Positions 24,001 to 38,893 of a stretch of 64,000 bases of DNA are shown here, piece after piece. The stretch covers positions 1 through 64,000 of the forward strand of contig NC_089194.1 in the NCBI RefSeq assembly GCF_947507565.1, read 5' to 3'. Under the pieces are notes generated by a model, which was not told the DNA's origin, made no database searches, and saw only the letters and a program-made list of their open reading frames with translations. Each line of letters opens with the position of its first letter. Position 1 is the first letter of the stretch. Made by a program: the position numbers and the translations under genes. This stretch comes from Oscarella lobularis (taxonomy: Eukaryota; Porifera; Homoscleromorpha; Homosclerophorida; Oscarellidae).

Positions 24001-27000
24001 GAGGGCTTAGACTTTGATTCTAAGGACCTGAAGATAAAGTTGATGGCCTAAACTTTGATTCTAAGAGCCTGAAGATAAAGTTGAGGGCCTAAAATTTGAT
24101 TCTAAGGGCCTGAAGATAAAGGTCATGGCCAAAACTCTGATTCTAAGGACCTGAAGATAAAGTTGAGGGCCTAAACTTTGATTCTAAGGACCTGAAGATA
24201 AAGTTGAGGGCCTAAACTTTTATTCTAAGGAGCTAAAGATAAAGTTGAGGGCCTAAACTCTAATTCTAAGACCCTGAAGATAAAGTTGAAGGCCCAAACA
24301 TTGATTCTAAGGGCCTGAAGATAAAGGTCACGGCCAAAACTCTGATTCTAAGGACCTGAAGATAAAGTTGAGGGCCTAAACTTTTATTCTAAGGGCCTGA
24401 AGATAAAGTTGATGGCATAGACTTTGATTCTAAGGGCCTGAAGATAAAGTTGAGGGACTAAACTCTGATTCTAAGGACCTGAAGATAAAGTTGAGGGCCT
24501 AAACTCTGATTCTAAGGCCCTGAAGATAAACTTGAGGGCCTAGACTTTTATTCTAAGGGCCTGAAGATAAAGTTGAGGGCCTAAACTCTAATTCTAAGAC
24601 CCTGAAGATAAAGTTGAAGGCCCAAACATTGATTCTAAGGGCCTGAAGATAAAGGTCATGGCCAAAACTCTGATTCTAAGGACCTGAAGATAAAGTTGAG
24701 GGCCTAAACTTTTATTCTAAGGGCCTGAAGATAAAGTTGAGGTCCTAAACTTTGATTCTAAGGACCTGTAGATAAAGTTGAGGTCCTAAACTTTGATTCT
24801 AAGGACCTGAAGATAAAGTTGAGGGCCTAAACTCTGATTCTAAGGCCCTGAAGATAAACTTGAGGGCCTAGACTTTGATTCTAAGACCCTGAAGATAAAG
24901 TTGAAGGCCCAAACATTGATTCTAAGGGCCTGAAGATAAAGGTCATGGCCAAAACTCCGATTCTAAGGACCTGAAGATAAAGTTGAGAGACTAAACTTTT
25001 ATTCTAAGGGCCTGAAGATAAAGTTGAGGGCCTAGACTTTGATTCTAAGGACCTGAAGATAAAGTTGAGGGCCTAAACTCTTATTCTAAGGCCCTGAAGA
25101 TAAAGGTGAGAGAATAAACTTTGATTCTAAGGACCTGAAGATAAAGTTGAGGGCCTAAACTTTGATTCTAAGAGGCTGAAGATAAAGTTGAGAGACTAAA
25201 CTTTGATTCTAAGGACCTGAAGATAAAGTTGAGGGCCTAAACTTTGATTCTAGGGACCTGAAGATAAAGTTGAGGGCTTAGACTTTGATTCTAAGGACCT
25301 GAAGATAAAGTTGATGGCCTAAACTTTGATTCTAAGAGCCTGAAGATAAAGTTGAGGGCCTAAAATTTGATTCTAAGGGCCTGAAGATAAAGGTCATGGC
25401 CAAAACTCTGATTCTAAGGACCTGAAGATAAAGTTGAGGGCCTAAACTTTGATTCTAAGGACCTGAAGATAAAGTTGAGGGACTACACTTTTATTCTAAG
25501 GAGCTAAAGATAAAGTTGAGGGCCTAAACTCTAATTCTAAGACCCTGAAGATAAAGTTGAAGGCCCAAACATTGATTCTAAGGGCCTGAAGATAAAGGTC
25601 ATGGCCAAAACTCTGATTCTAAGGACCTGAAGATAAAGATGAGGGCCTAAAGTTTGATTCTAAGAGCCTGAAGATAAAGTTGAGAGACTAAACTTCGAAT
25701 CTAAGGACCTGAAGATAAAGTTGAGGGCCTAAACTTTGATTCTAGGGACCTGAAGATAAAGTTGAGGGCCTAAACTTTGATTCTAAGAGCCTGAAGAAAA
25801 AGTTGAGGGCCTAAACTTTTATTCTAAGAGCCTGAAGATAAAGTTGAAGTCCTAGACTTTGATTCTAAGCACATGAAGATAAAGTTGAGGGCCTAAACTT
25901 TGATTCTAAGGGCCTGAAGATAAAGTTGAGGGCCTAAACTTTGATTCTAAGAGCCTGAAGATAAAGTTGAGGGCCTAAACTCTAATTCTAAGACCCTGAA
26001 GATAAAGTTGAAGGCCCAAACATTGATTCTAAGGGCCTGAAGATAAAGGTCATGGCCAAAACTCTGATTCTAAGGACCTGAAGATAAAGTTGAGGACCTA
26101 AACTTTGATTCTAAGGACTTGAAGATAAAGTTGAGAGACTAAACTTTGATTCTAAGGGCCTGAAGATAAAGTTGAGGGCCTAAACTCCGATTCTAAGGAC
26201 CTGAAGATAAAGTTGAGAGACTAAACTTTGATTCTAAGGACCTGAAGATAAAGTTGAGGGCCTAAACTTTGATTCTAGGGACCTGAAGATAAAGTTGAGG
26301 GCCTAGACTGTGATTCTAAGGACCTGAAGATAAAGTTGATGGCCTAAACTTTGATTCTAAGAGCTTGAAGATAAAGTTGAGGGCCTAAACTTTTATTCTA
26401 AGGGCCTGAAGATAAAGTTGAGGTCCTAAACTTTGATTCTAAGGGCCTGAAGATAAAGTTGAGGGCCTAAACTCCGATTCTAAGGGCCTGAAGATAAAGT
26501 TGATGGCCTAAACTTTGATTCTAAGAGCCTGAAGATAAAGTTGAGGGCCTAAACTCTAATTCTAAGACCCTGAAGATAAAGTTGAAGGCCCAAACATTGA
26601 TTCTAAGGGCCTGAAGATAAAGGTCATGGCCAAAACTCCGATTCTAAGGGCCTGAAGATAAAGTTGAGGACCTAAACTTTGATTCTAAGGACTTGAAGAT
26701 AAAGTTGAGAGACTAAACTTTGATTCTAAGGGCCTGAAGATAAAGTTGAGGGCCTAAACTCCGATTCTAAGGACCTGAAGATAAAGTTGAGAGACTAAAC
26801 TTTGATTCTAAGGACCTGAAGATAAAGTTGAGGGCCTAAACTTTGATTCTAGGGACCTGAAGATAAAGTTGAGGGCCTAGACTGTGATTCTAAGGACCTG
26901 AAGATAAAGTTGATGGCCTAAACTTTGATTCTAAGAGCTTGAAGATAAAGTTGAGGGCCTAAACTTTTATTCTAAGGGCCTGAAGATAAAGTTGAGGTCC

Positions 27001-30000
27001 TAAACTTTGATTCTAAGGGCCTGAAGATAAAGTTGAGGGCCTAAACTCCGATTCTAAGGGCCTGAAGATAAAGTTGATGGCCTAAACTTTGATTCTAAGA
27101 GCCTGAAGATAAAGTTGAGGGCCTAAACTTTTATTCTAAGGGCCTGAAGATAAAGTTGAGGTCCTAAACTTTGATTCTAAGGACCTGAAGATAAAGTTGA
27201 TGGCCTAAACTTTGATTCTAAGAGCCTGAAGATAAAGTTGAGAGACTAAACTTTTATTCTAAGCACCTGAAGATAAAGTTGAGGGCCTAAACTCTGATTC
27301 TAAGGCCCTGAAGATAAACTTGAGGGCCTAGACTTTGATTCTAAGGCCCTGAAGATAAAGTTCAGGGCCTAAACTTTGATTCTAAGAGACTGAAGATAAA
27401 GTTGAGGGCCTAAACTTTGATTCTAGGGACCTGAAGATAAAGTTGAGGGCCTAAACTTTGATTCTAAGAGCCTGAAGAGAAAGTTGAGGGCCTAAACTTT
27501 TATTCTAAGAGCCTGAAGATAAAGTTGAAGTCCTAGACTTTGATTCTAAGCCCATGAAGATAAAGTTGAGGGCCTAAACTTTGATTCTAAGAGCCTGAAG
27601 ATAAAGTTGAGGGCCTAAACTTTGATTCTAAGGACCTGAAGATAAAGTTGAGAGCCTAAACTCTAATTCTAAGACCCTGAATATAAAGTTGAAGGCCCAA
27701 ACATTGATTCTAAGGGCCTGAAGATAAAGGTCATGGCCAAAACTCTGATTCTAAGGACCTGAAGATAAAGTTGAGGGCCTAAACTTTGATTCTAAGGACC
27801 TGAAGATAAAGTTGAGAGACTAAAGTTTGATTCTAAGGGCCTGAAGATAAAGTTGAGGGCCTAAACTCCGATTCTAAGGACCTGAAGATAAAGTTGAGAG
27901 ACTAAACTTTGATGCTAAGGACCTGAAGATAAAGTTGAGGGCCTAAACTTTGATTCTAGGGACCTGAAGATAAAGTTGAGGGCCTAGACTTTGATTCTAA
28001 GGACCTGAAGATAAAGTTGATAGCCTAAACTTTGATTCTAAGAGCTTGAAGATAAAGTTGAGGGCCTAAACTTTTATTCTAAGGGCCTGAAGATAAAGTT
28101 GAGGTCCTAAATTTTGATTCTAAGGACCTGAAGATAAAGTTGATGGCCTAAACTTTGATTCTAAGAGCGTGAAGATAAAGTTGAGAGACTAAACTTTATT
28201 CTAAGCACCTGAAGATAAAGTTGAGGGCCTAAACTCTGATTCTAAGGCCCTGAAGATAAACTTGAGGGCCTAGACTTTGATTCTAAGGCCCTGAAGATAA
28301 AGTTGAGGGCTTAAACTCTAATTCTAAGACCTTGAAGATAAAGTGGAAGGCCCAAAAATTGATTCTAAGGACCTGAAGATAAAGTTGAGGGCCTAAACTT
28401 TGATTCTAAGAGCCTGAAGATTAAGTTAAGGGCCTAAACTTTGATTCTAAGGACCTGAAGATAAAGTTGAGGGCCTAGACTTTGATTCTAAGGCCCTGAA
28501 GATAAAGTTGAGGGCCTAAACTTTGATTCTAAGAGACTGAAGATAAAGTTGAGGGCCTAAACTTTGATTCTAGGGACTTGAAGATAAAGTTGAGGGCCTA
28601 AACTCTGATTCTAAGGACCTGAAGATAAAGTTGAGGGCGTAAACTTTGATTCTAAGAACCTGAAGATAAAGTTGAGAGACTAAACTTTGATTCTAAGAAC
28701 CTGAAGATAAAGTTGAGGGCCTAAACTTTGATTCTAAGAGCCTGAAGATAAAGTTGAGGGCCTAAAATTTGATTCTAAGGGCCTGAAGATAAAGGTCATG
28801 GCCAAAACTCTGATTCTAAGGACCTGAAGATAAAGTTGAGGGCCTAAACTTTGATTCTAAGGACCTGAAGATAAAGTTGAGGGCCTAAACTTTTATTCTA
28901 AGGAGCTAAAGATAAAGTTGAGGGCCTAAACTCTAATTCTAAGACCCTGAAGATAAAGTTGAAGGCCCAAACATTGATTCTAAGGGCCTGAAGATAAAGG
29001 TCATGGCCAAAACTCTGATTCTAAGGACCTGAAGATAAAGTTCAGGGCCTAAACTTTTATTCTAAGGGCCTGAAGATAAAGTTGATGGCATAGACTTTGA
29101 TTCTAAGGGCCTGAAGATAAAGTTGAGGGACTAAACTCTGATTCTAAGGCCCTGAAGATAAAGTTGAGGGCCTAAACTTTGATTCTAAGGGCCTGAAGAT
29201 AATGTTGTGGGCCTAAACTCCGATTCTAAGGACCTGAAGATAAAGTTGAGAGACTAAACTTTGATTCTAAGGACCTGAAGATAAAGTTCAGGGCCTAAAC
29301 TTTGATTCTAAGGACCTGAAGATAAAGTTGATGGCCTAAACTTTGATTCTAAGAGCCTGAAGATAAAGTTGAGAGACTAAACTTTTATTCTAAGCACCTG
29401 AAGATAAAGTTGAGGGCCTAAACTCTGATTCTAAGGCCCTGAAGATAAACTTGAGGGCCTAGACTTTGATTCTAAGGCCCTGAAGATAAAGTTGAGGGCC
29501 TAAACTTTGATTATAAGAGACTGAAGATAAAGTTGAGGGCCTAAACTTTGATTCTAGGGACCTGAAGATAAAGTTGAGGGCCTAAACTTTGATTCTAAGA
29601 GCCTGAAGATAAAGTTGAAGTCCTAGACTTTGATTCTAAGCACATGAAGATAAAGTTGAGGGCCTAAACTTTGATTCTAAGAGCCTGAAGATAAAGTTGA
29701 GGGCCTAAACTTTGATTTTAAGGACCTGAAGATAAAGTTGAGGGCCTAAACTCTAATTCTAAGACCCTGAAGATAAAGTTGAAGGCCCAAACATTGATTC
29801 TAAGGGCATGAAGATAAAGGTCATGGCCAAAACTCTGATTCAAAGGACCTGAAGATAAAGTTGAGGGCGTAAACTTTGATTCTAAGGACCTGAAGATAAA
29901 GTTGAGAGACTAAACTTTGATTCTAAGGACCTGAAGATAAAGTTGAGGGCCTAAACTCTGATTCTAAGGCCCTGAAGATAAAGTTGAGGGCCTAAACTTT

Positions 30001-33000
30001 GATTCTAAGGGCCTGAAGATAATGTTGTGGGCCTAAACTCCGATTCTAAGGACCTGAAGATAAAGTTGAGAGACTAAACTTTGATTCTAAGGACCTGAAG
30101 ACAAAGTTGAGGGACAAAACTTTGATTCTAGGGACCTGAAGATAAAGTTGAGGGCCTAGACTTTGATTCTAAGGACCGGAAGATAAAGTTGATGGCCTAA
30201 ACTTTGATTCTAAGAGCCTGAAGATAAAGTTGAGAGACTAAACTTTTATTCTAAGGACCTGAAGATAAAGTTGATGGCCTAAACTTTGATTCTAAGAGCC
30301 TGAAGATAAGGTTGAGAGACTAAACTTTTATTCTAAGCACCTGAAGATAAAGTTGAGGGCCTAAACTCTGATTCTAAGGCCCTGAAGACAAAGTTGAGGG
30401 ACAAAACTTTGATTCTAGGGACCTGAAGATAAAGTTGAGGGCCTAGACTTTGATTCTAAGGACCTGAAGATAAAGTTGAGAGACTAAACTTTGATTCTAA
30501 GGACCTGAAGACAAAGTTGAGGGACAAAACTTTGATTCTAGGGACCTGAAGATAAAGTTGAGGGCCTAGACTTTGATTCTAAGGACCGGAAGATAAAGTT
30601 GATGGCCTAAACTTTGATTCTAAGAGCCTGAAGATAAAGTTGAGAGACTAAACTTTTATTCTAAGGACCTGAAGATAAAGTTGATGGCCTAAACTTTGAT
30701 TCTAAGAGCCTGAAGATAAAGTTGAGAGACTAAACTTTTATTCTAAGCACCTGAAGATAAAGTTGAGGGCCTAAACTCTGATTCTAAGGCCCTGAAGATA
30801 AACTTGAGGGCCTAGACTTTGATTCTAAGGCCCTGAAGATAAAGTTCAGGGCCTAAACTCTAATTCTAAGACCCTGAAGATAAAGTGGAAGGCCCAAACA
30901 TTGATTCTAAGGGCCTGAAGATAAAGGTCATGGCCAAAACTCTGATTCTAAGGACCTGAAGATAAAGTTGAGGGCCTAAACTTTGATTCTAAGAGCCTGA
31001 AGATAAAGTTGAGGGCCGAAACTTTGATTCTAAGGACCTGAAGATAAAGTTGAGGGCCTAAACTTTGATTCTAAGAGCCTGATGATAAAGTTGAGGACCT
31101 AAACTTTGATTCTAAGGACCTGAAGATAAAGTTGAGGGCCTAAACTTTTATTCTAAGGAGCTAAAGATAAAGTTGAGGGCCTAAACTCTAATTCTAAGAC
31201 CCTGAAGATAAAGTTGAAGGCCCAAACATTGATTCTAAGGGCCTGAAGATAAAGTTCATGGCCAAAACTCTGATTCTAAGGACCTGAAGATAAAGATGAG
31301 AGACTAAACTTTTATTCTAAGGACCTGAAGATAAAGTTGATGGCCTAAACTTTGATTCTAAGAGCCTGAAGATAAAGTTGAGGTCCTAGACTTTGATTCT
31401 AAGCACATGAAGATAAAGTTGAGGGCCTAAACTCTGATTCTAAGGCCCTGAAGATAAACTTGAGGGCCTAGACTTTGATTCTAAGACCCTGAAGATAAAG
31501 TTGAGGGCCTAAACTTGGATTCTAAGAGCCTGAAGATAAAGTTGAGGGCCTAAACTTTGATTCTAAGGACCTGAAGATAAAGTTGAGAGACTAAACTTTT
31601 ATTCTAAGGCCCTGAAGATAAAGTTGAGGGCCTAAACTCTAATTCTAAGACCCTGAAGATAAAGTTGAAAACCCAAACATTGATTCTAAGGGCCTGAAGA
31701 TAAAGGTCATGGCCAAAACTCTGATTCTAAGGACCTGAACATAAAGATGAGGGCCTAAACTTTGATTCTAAGGACCTGAAGATAAAGTTGAGAGACTAAA
31801 CTTTGATTCTAAGGGCCTGAAGATAAAGTTGAGGGCCTAAACTCTGATTCTAAGGACCTGAAGATAAAGTTAAGAGACTAAACTTTGATTCTAAGGACCT
31901 GAAGATAAAGTTGAAGGCCTAAACTCTGATTGTACGGCCCTGAAGATAAAGTTGAACGCGTAAACTTTGATTCTAAGGGCCGGAAGATAAAGTTGAGGGG
32001 TTAAACTCCGATTCTAAGGACCTGAAGATAAAGTTGAGAGACTAAATTTTGATTCTAAGGACCTGAAGATAAAGGTGAGGGCCTAAACTTTGACTCTAGG
32101 GACCTGAAGATAAAGTTGAGGGCTTAGACTTTGATTCTAAGGACCTGAAGATAAAGTTGAGGGCCTAAACTTTGATTCTAAGAGACTGAAGATAAAGTTG
32201 AGGGCCTAAACTTTGATTCTAAGGACCTGAAGATAAAGTTGAGGGCCTAAACTTTGATTCTAGGGACCTGAAGATGAAGTTGAGGGCCTAAATTTTGATT
32301 CTAAGGACCTGAAGATAAAGTTGAAGGCCTAAACTCTGATTCTAAGGACCTGAAGATAAAGTTGAGGGCCTAAACTTTGATTTTAGGGACCTGAAGATAA
32401 AGTTGAGGGCCTAGACTTTGATTCTAAGGACCTGAAGATAAAGTTGATGGCCTAAATTTTGATTCTAAGAGCTTGAAGATAAAGTTGAGGGCCTAAACTT
32501 TTATTCTAAGGGCCTGAAGATAAAGTTGAGGTCCTAAACTTTGATTCTAAGGACCTGAAGATAAAGTTAATGGCCTAAACTTTGATTCTAAGAGCCTGAA
32601 GATAAAGTTGAGGGCCTAGACTTTGATTCTAAGGACCTGAAGATAAAGTTGAGGGCCTAAACTTTGATTCTAAGAGCCTGAAGATAAAGTTGAGGGCCTA
32701 AACTTTGATTCTAAGGACCTGAAGATAAAGTTGAGGGCCTAAACTTTGATTCTAAGAGCCTGATGATAAAGTTGAGGACCTAAACTTTGATTCTAAGGAC
32801 CTGAAGATAAAGTTGAGGGCCTAAACTTTGATTCTAAGAGCCTGATGATAAAGTTGAGGACCTAAACTTTGATTCTAAGGACCTGAAGATAAAGTTGAGG
32901 GCCTAAACTTTTATTCTAAGGAGCTAAAGATAAAGTTGAGGGCCTAAACTCTAATTCTAAGACCCTGAAGATAAAGTTGAAGGCCCAAACATTGATTCTA

Positions 33001-36000
33001 AGGGCCTGAAGATAAAGTTCATGGCCAAAACTCTGATTCTAAGGACCTGAAGATAAAGATGAGAGACTAAACTTTTATTCTAAGGACCTGAAGATAAAGT
33101 TGATGGCCTAAACTTTGATTCTAAGAGCCTGAAGATAAAGTTGAGGTCCTAGACTTTGATTCTAAGCACATGAAGATAAAGTTGAGGGCCTAAACTCTGA
33201 TTCTAAGGCCCTGAAGATAAACTTGAGGGCCTAGACTTTGATTCTAAGACCCTGAAGATAAAGTTGAGGACCTAAACTTTGATTCTAAGAGCCTGAAGAT
33301 AAAGTTGAGGGCCTAAACTTTGATTCTAAGGACCTGAAGATAAAGTTGAGAGACTAAACTTTTATTCTAAGGCCCTGAAGATAAAGTTGAGGGCCTAAAC
33401 TCTAATTCTAAGACCCTGAAGATAAAGTTGAAAACCCAAACATTGATTCTAAGGGCCTGAAGATAAAGGTCATGGCCAAAACTCTGATTCTAAGGACCTG
33501 AACATAAAGATGAGGGCCTAAACTTTGATTCTAAGGACCTGAAGATAAAGTTGAGAGACTAAACTTTGATTCTAAGGGCCTGAAGATAAAGTTGATGGCC
33601 TAAACTCTGATTCTAAGGACCTGAAGATAAAGTTAAGAGACTAAACTTTGATTCTAAGGACCTGAAGATAAAGTTGAAGGCCTAAACTCTGATTGTACGG
33701 CCCTGAAGATAAAGTTGAACGCGTAAACTTTGATTCTAAGGGCCGGAAGATAAAGTTGAGGGGTTAAACTCCGATTCTAAGGACCTGAAGATAAAGTTGA
33801 GAGACTAAATTTTGATTCTAAGGACCTGAAGATAAAGGTGAGGGCCTAAACTTTGATTCTAGGGACCTGAAGATAAAGTTGAGGGCATACACTTTGATTC
33901 TAAGGACCTGAAGATAAAGTTGAGGGCCTAAACTTTGATTCTAAGAGACTGAAGATAAAGTTGAGGGCCTAAACTTTGATTCTATGGACCTGAAGATGAA
34001 GTTTAGGGCCTAAATTTTGATTCTAAGGTCCTGAAGATAAAGTTGAAGGCCTAAACTCTGATTCTAAGGACCTGAAGATAAAGTTGAGGGCCTAAACTTT
34101 CATTTTAGGGACCTGAAGATAAAGTTGAGGGCCTAGACTTTGATTCTAAGGACCTGAAGATAAAGTTGATGGCCTAAACTTTGATTCTAAGAGCCTGAAG
34201 ATAAAGTTGAGTGCCTAAACTTTTATTCTAAGGGCCTGAAGATAAAGTTGAGGGCCTAAACTCTGATTCTAAGGCCCTGAAGATAAAGTTGAGAGACTAA
34301 ACTTTGATTCTAAGGACCTGAAGATAAAGTTGAGGGCCTAAACTTTGATTCTAGGGACCTGAAGATGAAGTTGAGGGCCTAAATTTTTATTCTAAGGACC
34401 TGAAGATAAAGTTGAGGGCCTAAACTCTGATTCTAAGGCCCTGAAGATAAAGTTGAACGCGTAAACTTTGATTCTAAGGGCCTGAAGATAAAGTTGAGGG
34501 CCTAAACTCTGATTCTAAGGACCTCAAGATAAAGTTGAGAGACTAAACTTTGATTCTAAGGAACTGAAGATAAAGTTGAGGGCCTAAACTTTGATTCTAG
34601 GGACCTGAAGATAAAGTTGAGGGCTTAGACTTTGATTCTAAGGACCTGAAGATAAAGTTGATGTCCTAAACTTTGATTCTAAGAGCCTGAAGATAAAGTT
34701 GAGGACCTAAACTTTGATTCTAAGGACCTGAACATAAAGTTGAGGGCCTAAACTTTTATTCTAAGGAGATAAAGATAAAGTTGAGGGCCTAAACTCTAAT
34801 TCTAAGACCCTGAAGATAAAGTTGAAGGCCCAAACATTGATTCTAAGGGCCTGAAGATAAAGGTCATGGCCAAAACTCTGATTCTAAGGACCTGAAAATA
34901 AAGATGAGGGCCTAAAGTTTGATTCTAAGGGCCTGAAGATAAAGTTGTTGGCCTAAACTTTGATTCTAGGGACCTGAAGATAAAGTTGAGGGCCTAGACT
35001 TTGATTCTAAGGACCTGAAGATAAAGTTGATGGCCTAAACTTTGATTCTAAGAGCCTGAAGATAAAGTTGAGGGCCTAAACTTTTATTCTAAGGGCCTGA
35101 AGATAAAGTTGAGGGCCTAAACTTTGATTCTAAGGACCTGAAGATAAAGTTGAGGGCCTAAACTCTAATTCTAAGACCCTGAAGATAAAGTTGAAGGCCC
35201 AAAAATTGATTCTAAGGGCCTGAAGATAAAGGTCATGGCCAAAACTCTGATTCTAAGGACCTGAAGATAAAGTTGAGGGCCTAAACTTTGATTCTAAGGA
35301 CCTGAAGATAAAGTTGAGAGACTAAACTTTGATTCTAAGGGCCTGAAGATAAAGTTGAGGGCCTAAACTCCGATTCTAAGGAACTGAAGATAAAGTTGAG
35401 AGACTAAACTTTGATTCTAACGACCTGAAGATAAAGTTGAGGGCCTAGACTTTGATTCTAAGGACCTGAAGATAAAGTTGATGGCCTAAACTTTGATTCT
35501 AAGAGCCTGAAGATAAACTTGAGGGCCTAGACTTTAATTCTAAGGACCTGAAGATAAAGTTGATGGCCTAAACTTTGATTCTAAGAGCCTGAAGATAAAG
35601 TTGAGAGACTAAACTTTTATTCTAAGCACCTGAAGATAAAGTTGAGGGCCTAAACTCTGATTCTAAGGCCCTGAAGATAAACTTGAGGGCCTAGACTTTG
35701 ATTCCAAGGCCCAGAAGATAAAGTTGAGGGCCTAAACTCTAATTCTAAGACACTGAAGATAAAGTGGAAGGCCCAAACATTGATTCTAAGGGCCTGAAGA
35801 TAAAGGTCATGGCCAAAACTCTGATTCTAAGGACCTGAAGATAAAGTTGAGGGCCTAAACTCTGATTCTAAGGCCCTGAAGATAAACTTGAGGGCCTAGA
35901 CTTTGATTCTAAGGCCCTGAAGATAAAGTTGAGGGCCTAAACTCTAATTCTAAGACCCTGAAGATAAAGTGGAAGGCCCAAACATTGATTCTAAGGGCCT

Positions 36001-38809
36001 GAAGATAAAGTTGAGGGCCTAAAGTCTGATTCTAAGGCCCTGAAGATAAAGTTGAACGCGTAAACTTTGATTCTAAGGACCTGAAGATAAAGTTGAGGGC
36101 CTAAACTTTGATTCTAGGGACCTGAAGATAAAGTTGAGGGCTTAGACTTTGATTCTAAGGACCTGAAGATAAAGTTGATAGCCTAAACTTTGATTCTAAG
36201 AGCCTGAAGATAAAGTTGAGGGCCTAAACTTTGATTCTAAGGAGCTAAAGATAAAGTTGAGGGCCTAAACTCTAATTCTAAGACCCTGAAGATAAAGTTG
36301 AAGGACCAAACATTGATTCTAAGGGCCTGAAGATAAAGGTCATGGCCAAAACTCTGATTCTAAGGACCTGAAGATAAAGATGAGGGCCTAAAGTTTGATT
36401 CTAAGGGCCTGAAGATAAAGTTGAGGGCCTAAACTTTGATTCTAGGGACCTGAAGATAAAGTTGAGGGCCTAGACTTTGATTCTAAGGACCTGAAGATAA
36501 AGTTGAAGGCCCAAACATTGATTCTAAGAGCCTGAAGATAAAGTTGAGGGCCTAAACTTTTATTCTAAGGGCCTGAAGATAAAGTTGAGGTCCTAGACTT
36601 TGATTCTAAGCACCTGAAGATAAAGTTGAGGGCCTAAACTTTGATTCTAAGGGCCTGAAGATAAAGGTCATGGCCAAAACTCTGATTCTAAGGACCTGAA
36701 GATAAAGTTGAGAGACTAAACTTTGATTCTAAGGGCCTGAAGATAAAGTTGAGGGCCTAATTTCCGATTCTAATGACCTGAAGATAAAGTTGAGAGACTA
36801 AACTTTGATTCTAAGGACCTGAAGATAAAGTAGAGGGCCTAAACTCTGATTCTAAGGCCCTGAAGATAAAGTTCATCGCCTAAACTCCGATTCTAATGAC
36901 CTGAAGATAAAGTTGAGGGCCTAAACTATGATTCTAAGGCCCTGAAGATAAAGTTGAGGGCCTAAACTCCGATTCTAAGGACCTGAAGATAAAGTTGAGA
37001 GACTAAACTTTGATTCTAAGGACCTGAAGATAAAGTTGAGGGCCTAAACTTTGATTCAAGGGACCTGAAGATAAAGTTGATGGCTTAAACTTTTATTCTA
37101 AGGGCCTGAAGATAAAGTTGAGGTCTTAGACTTTGATTCTAAGGCCCTGAAGATAAAGTTGAGGGCCTAAACTCTGATTCTAAGGCCCTGAAGATAAACT
37201 TGAGGGCCTAGACTTTGATTCTAAGGCCCTGAAGATAAAGTTGAGGGGCTAAACTCTAATTCTAAGGCCCTGAAGATAAACTTGAGGGCCTAGACTTTGA
37301 TTCTAAGGCCCTGAAGATAAAGTTGAGGGGCTAAACTCTAATTCTAAGACCCTGAAGATAAAGTTGAAGGCCCAAACATTGATTCTAAGGGCCTGAAGAT
37401 AAAGGTCATGGCCAAAACTCTGATTCTAAGGACCTGAAGATAAAGTTGAGAGACTAAACTTTGATTCTAAGGACCTGAAGATAAAGTTGAGAGACTAAAC
37501 TTTGATTCTAAGGGCCTGAAGATAAAGTTGAGGGCCTAAACTCCGATTCTAAGGACCTGAAGATAAAGTTGAGAGAATAAACTTTGATTCTAAGGACCTG
37601 AAGATAAAGTTGAGGGCCTAAACTTTGATTCTAAGGCCCTGAAGATAAAGTTGAAGGCCTAAACTTTGATTCTAAGGCCCTGAAGAGAAATTTGAGGGCC
37701 TAAACCCTGATTCTAAGGGCCTGCAGATAAAGGTCATGGCCAAAACTCTAATTCTAAGACCATGAAGATAAAGTAGAAGGCCCAAACATTGATTCTAAGG
37801 GCCTGAAGATAAAGGTCATGGCCAAAACTCTGATTCTAAGGACCTGAAGATAAAGTTGAGGGCCTAAACTTTTTTTCTAAGGGCCTGAAGATAAAGTTGA
37901 GGGCATAGACTTTGATTCTAAGGGCCTGAAGATAAAGTTGAGGGCCTAAACTCTGATTCTAAGGGCCTGAAGATAAAGTTGAGGTCCTAAACTTTTATTC
38001 TAAGGCCCTGAAGATAAAGTTGAGGTCCTAAACTTTGATTCTAAGGACCTGAAGATAAAGTTGAGGTCCTAAACTTTGATTCTAAGGACCTGAAGATAAA
38101 GTTGAGGTCCTAAACTTTGATTCTAAGGACCTGAAGATAAAGTTGAGGGCCTAAACTCTAAGACCCTGAAGGTAAAGTTGAAGGCCCAAACTTTGATTCT
38201 AAGGGCCTGAAGATAAAGGTCATGGCCAAAACTCTGATTCTAAGGACCTGAACATAAAGTTGAGGGCCTAAACTTTTATTCTAAGGGCCTGAAGATAAAG
38301 TTGAGGACCTAGACTTTGATTCTAAGGACCTGAAGATAAATTTGATGGCCTAAACTTTTATTCTAAGGGCATGAAGATAAAGTTGAGGGCCTAAACCCTG
38401 ATTCTAAGGCCCTGAAGATAAAGTTGAGGGCCTAAACTCTAATTCTAAGACCATGAAGATAAAGTAGAAGGCCCAAACATTGATTCTAAGGGCCTGAAGA
38501 TAAAGGTCATGGCCAAAACTCTGATTCTAAGGACCTGAAGATAAAGTTGAGGGCCTAAACTTTTTTTCTAAGGGCCTGAAGATAAAGTTGAGGGCATAGA
38601 CTTTGATTCTAAGGGCCTGAAGATAAATTTGAGGAGCTAAACTCTGATTCTAAGGGCCTGAAGATAAAGTTGAGGTCCTAAACTTTGATTCTAAGGACCT
38701 GTAGATAAAGTTAAGGGCCTAAACTTTGATTCTAAAGAGCTAATGATAAAGTTGAGGGCCTAAACTCTGATTCTAAGGCCCTGAATATAAAGTTGAGGGC
38801 CTAGACTTT
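18078..38809. repeat. Main 41-bp satellite array, 20.7 kb
   Basis: About 505 head-to-tail 41-bp units with no other sequence between them. Variants such as GGTCATGGCCAAAACTCTG, GAGAGACTAAACTTT and AAGGCCCAAACATTG recur in ordered series. Higher-order repeats have periods that are exact multiples of 41: 14 units (26111 versus 26685), 10 units (30101 versus 30511) and 43 units (31931 versus 33694). Stops in all frames leave no long open frame. I found no gene in this stretch. Confidence 0.97.
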
Positions 38810-38893
38810 CTGAACAAATTGTCCCAGGACAAATTGTCCCTGGACAAATTGTCCCAGGACCAAATGTCACAGGACAATTGTCCCCAAGACAAC
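38810..38893. repeat. GGACAAATTGTCC palindrome array 1
   Basis: Six or so copies of the dyad GGACAA-A-TTGTCC with CC or C linkers, between the 41-bp satellite and the exon-like modules. The boundary GACAACTCTACCTACATC is the same at 56893. Confidence 0.93.

Noticed and set aside
13391-38809. CRISPR-like array
   Set aside because: The 41- and 48-bp units are contiguous with no unique spacers, in a eukaryotic telomeric context.
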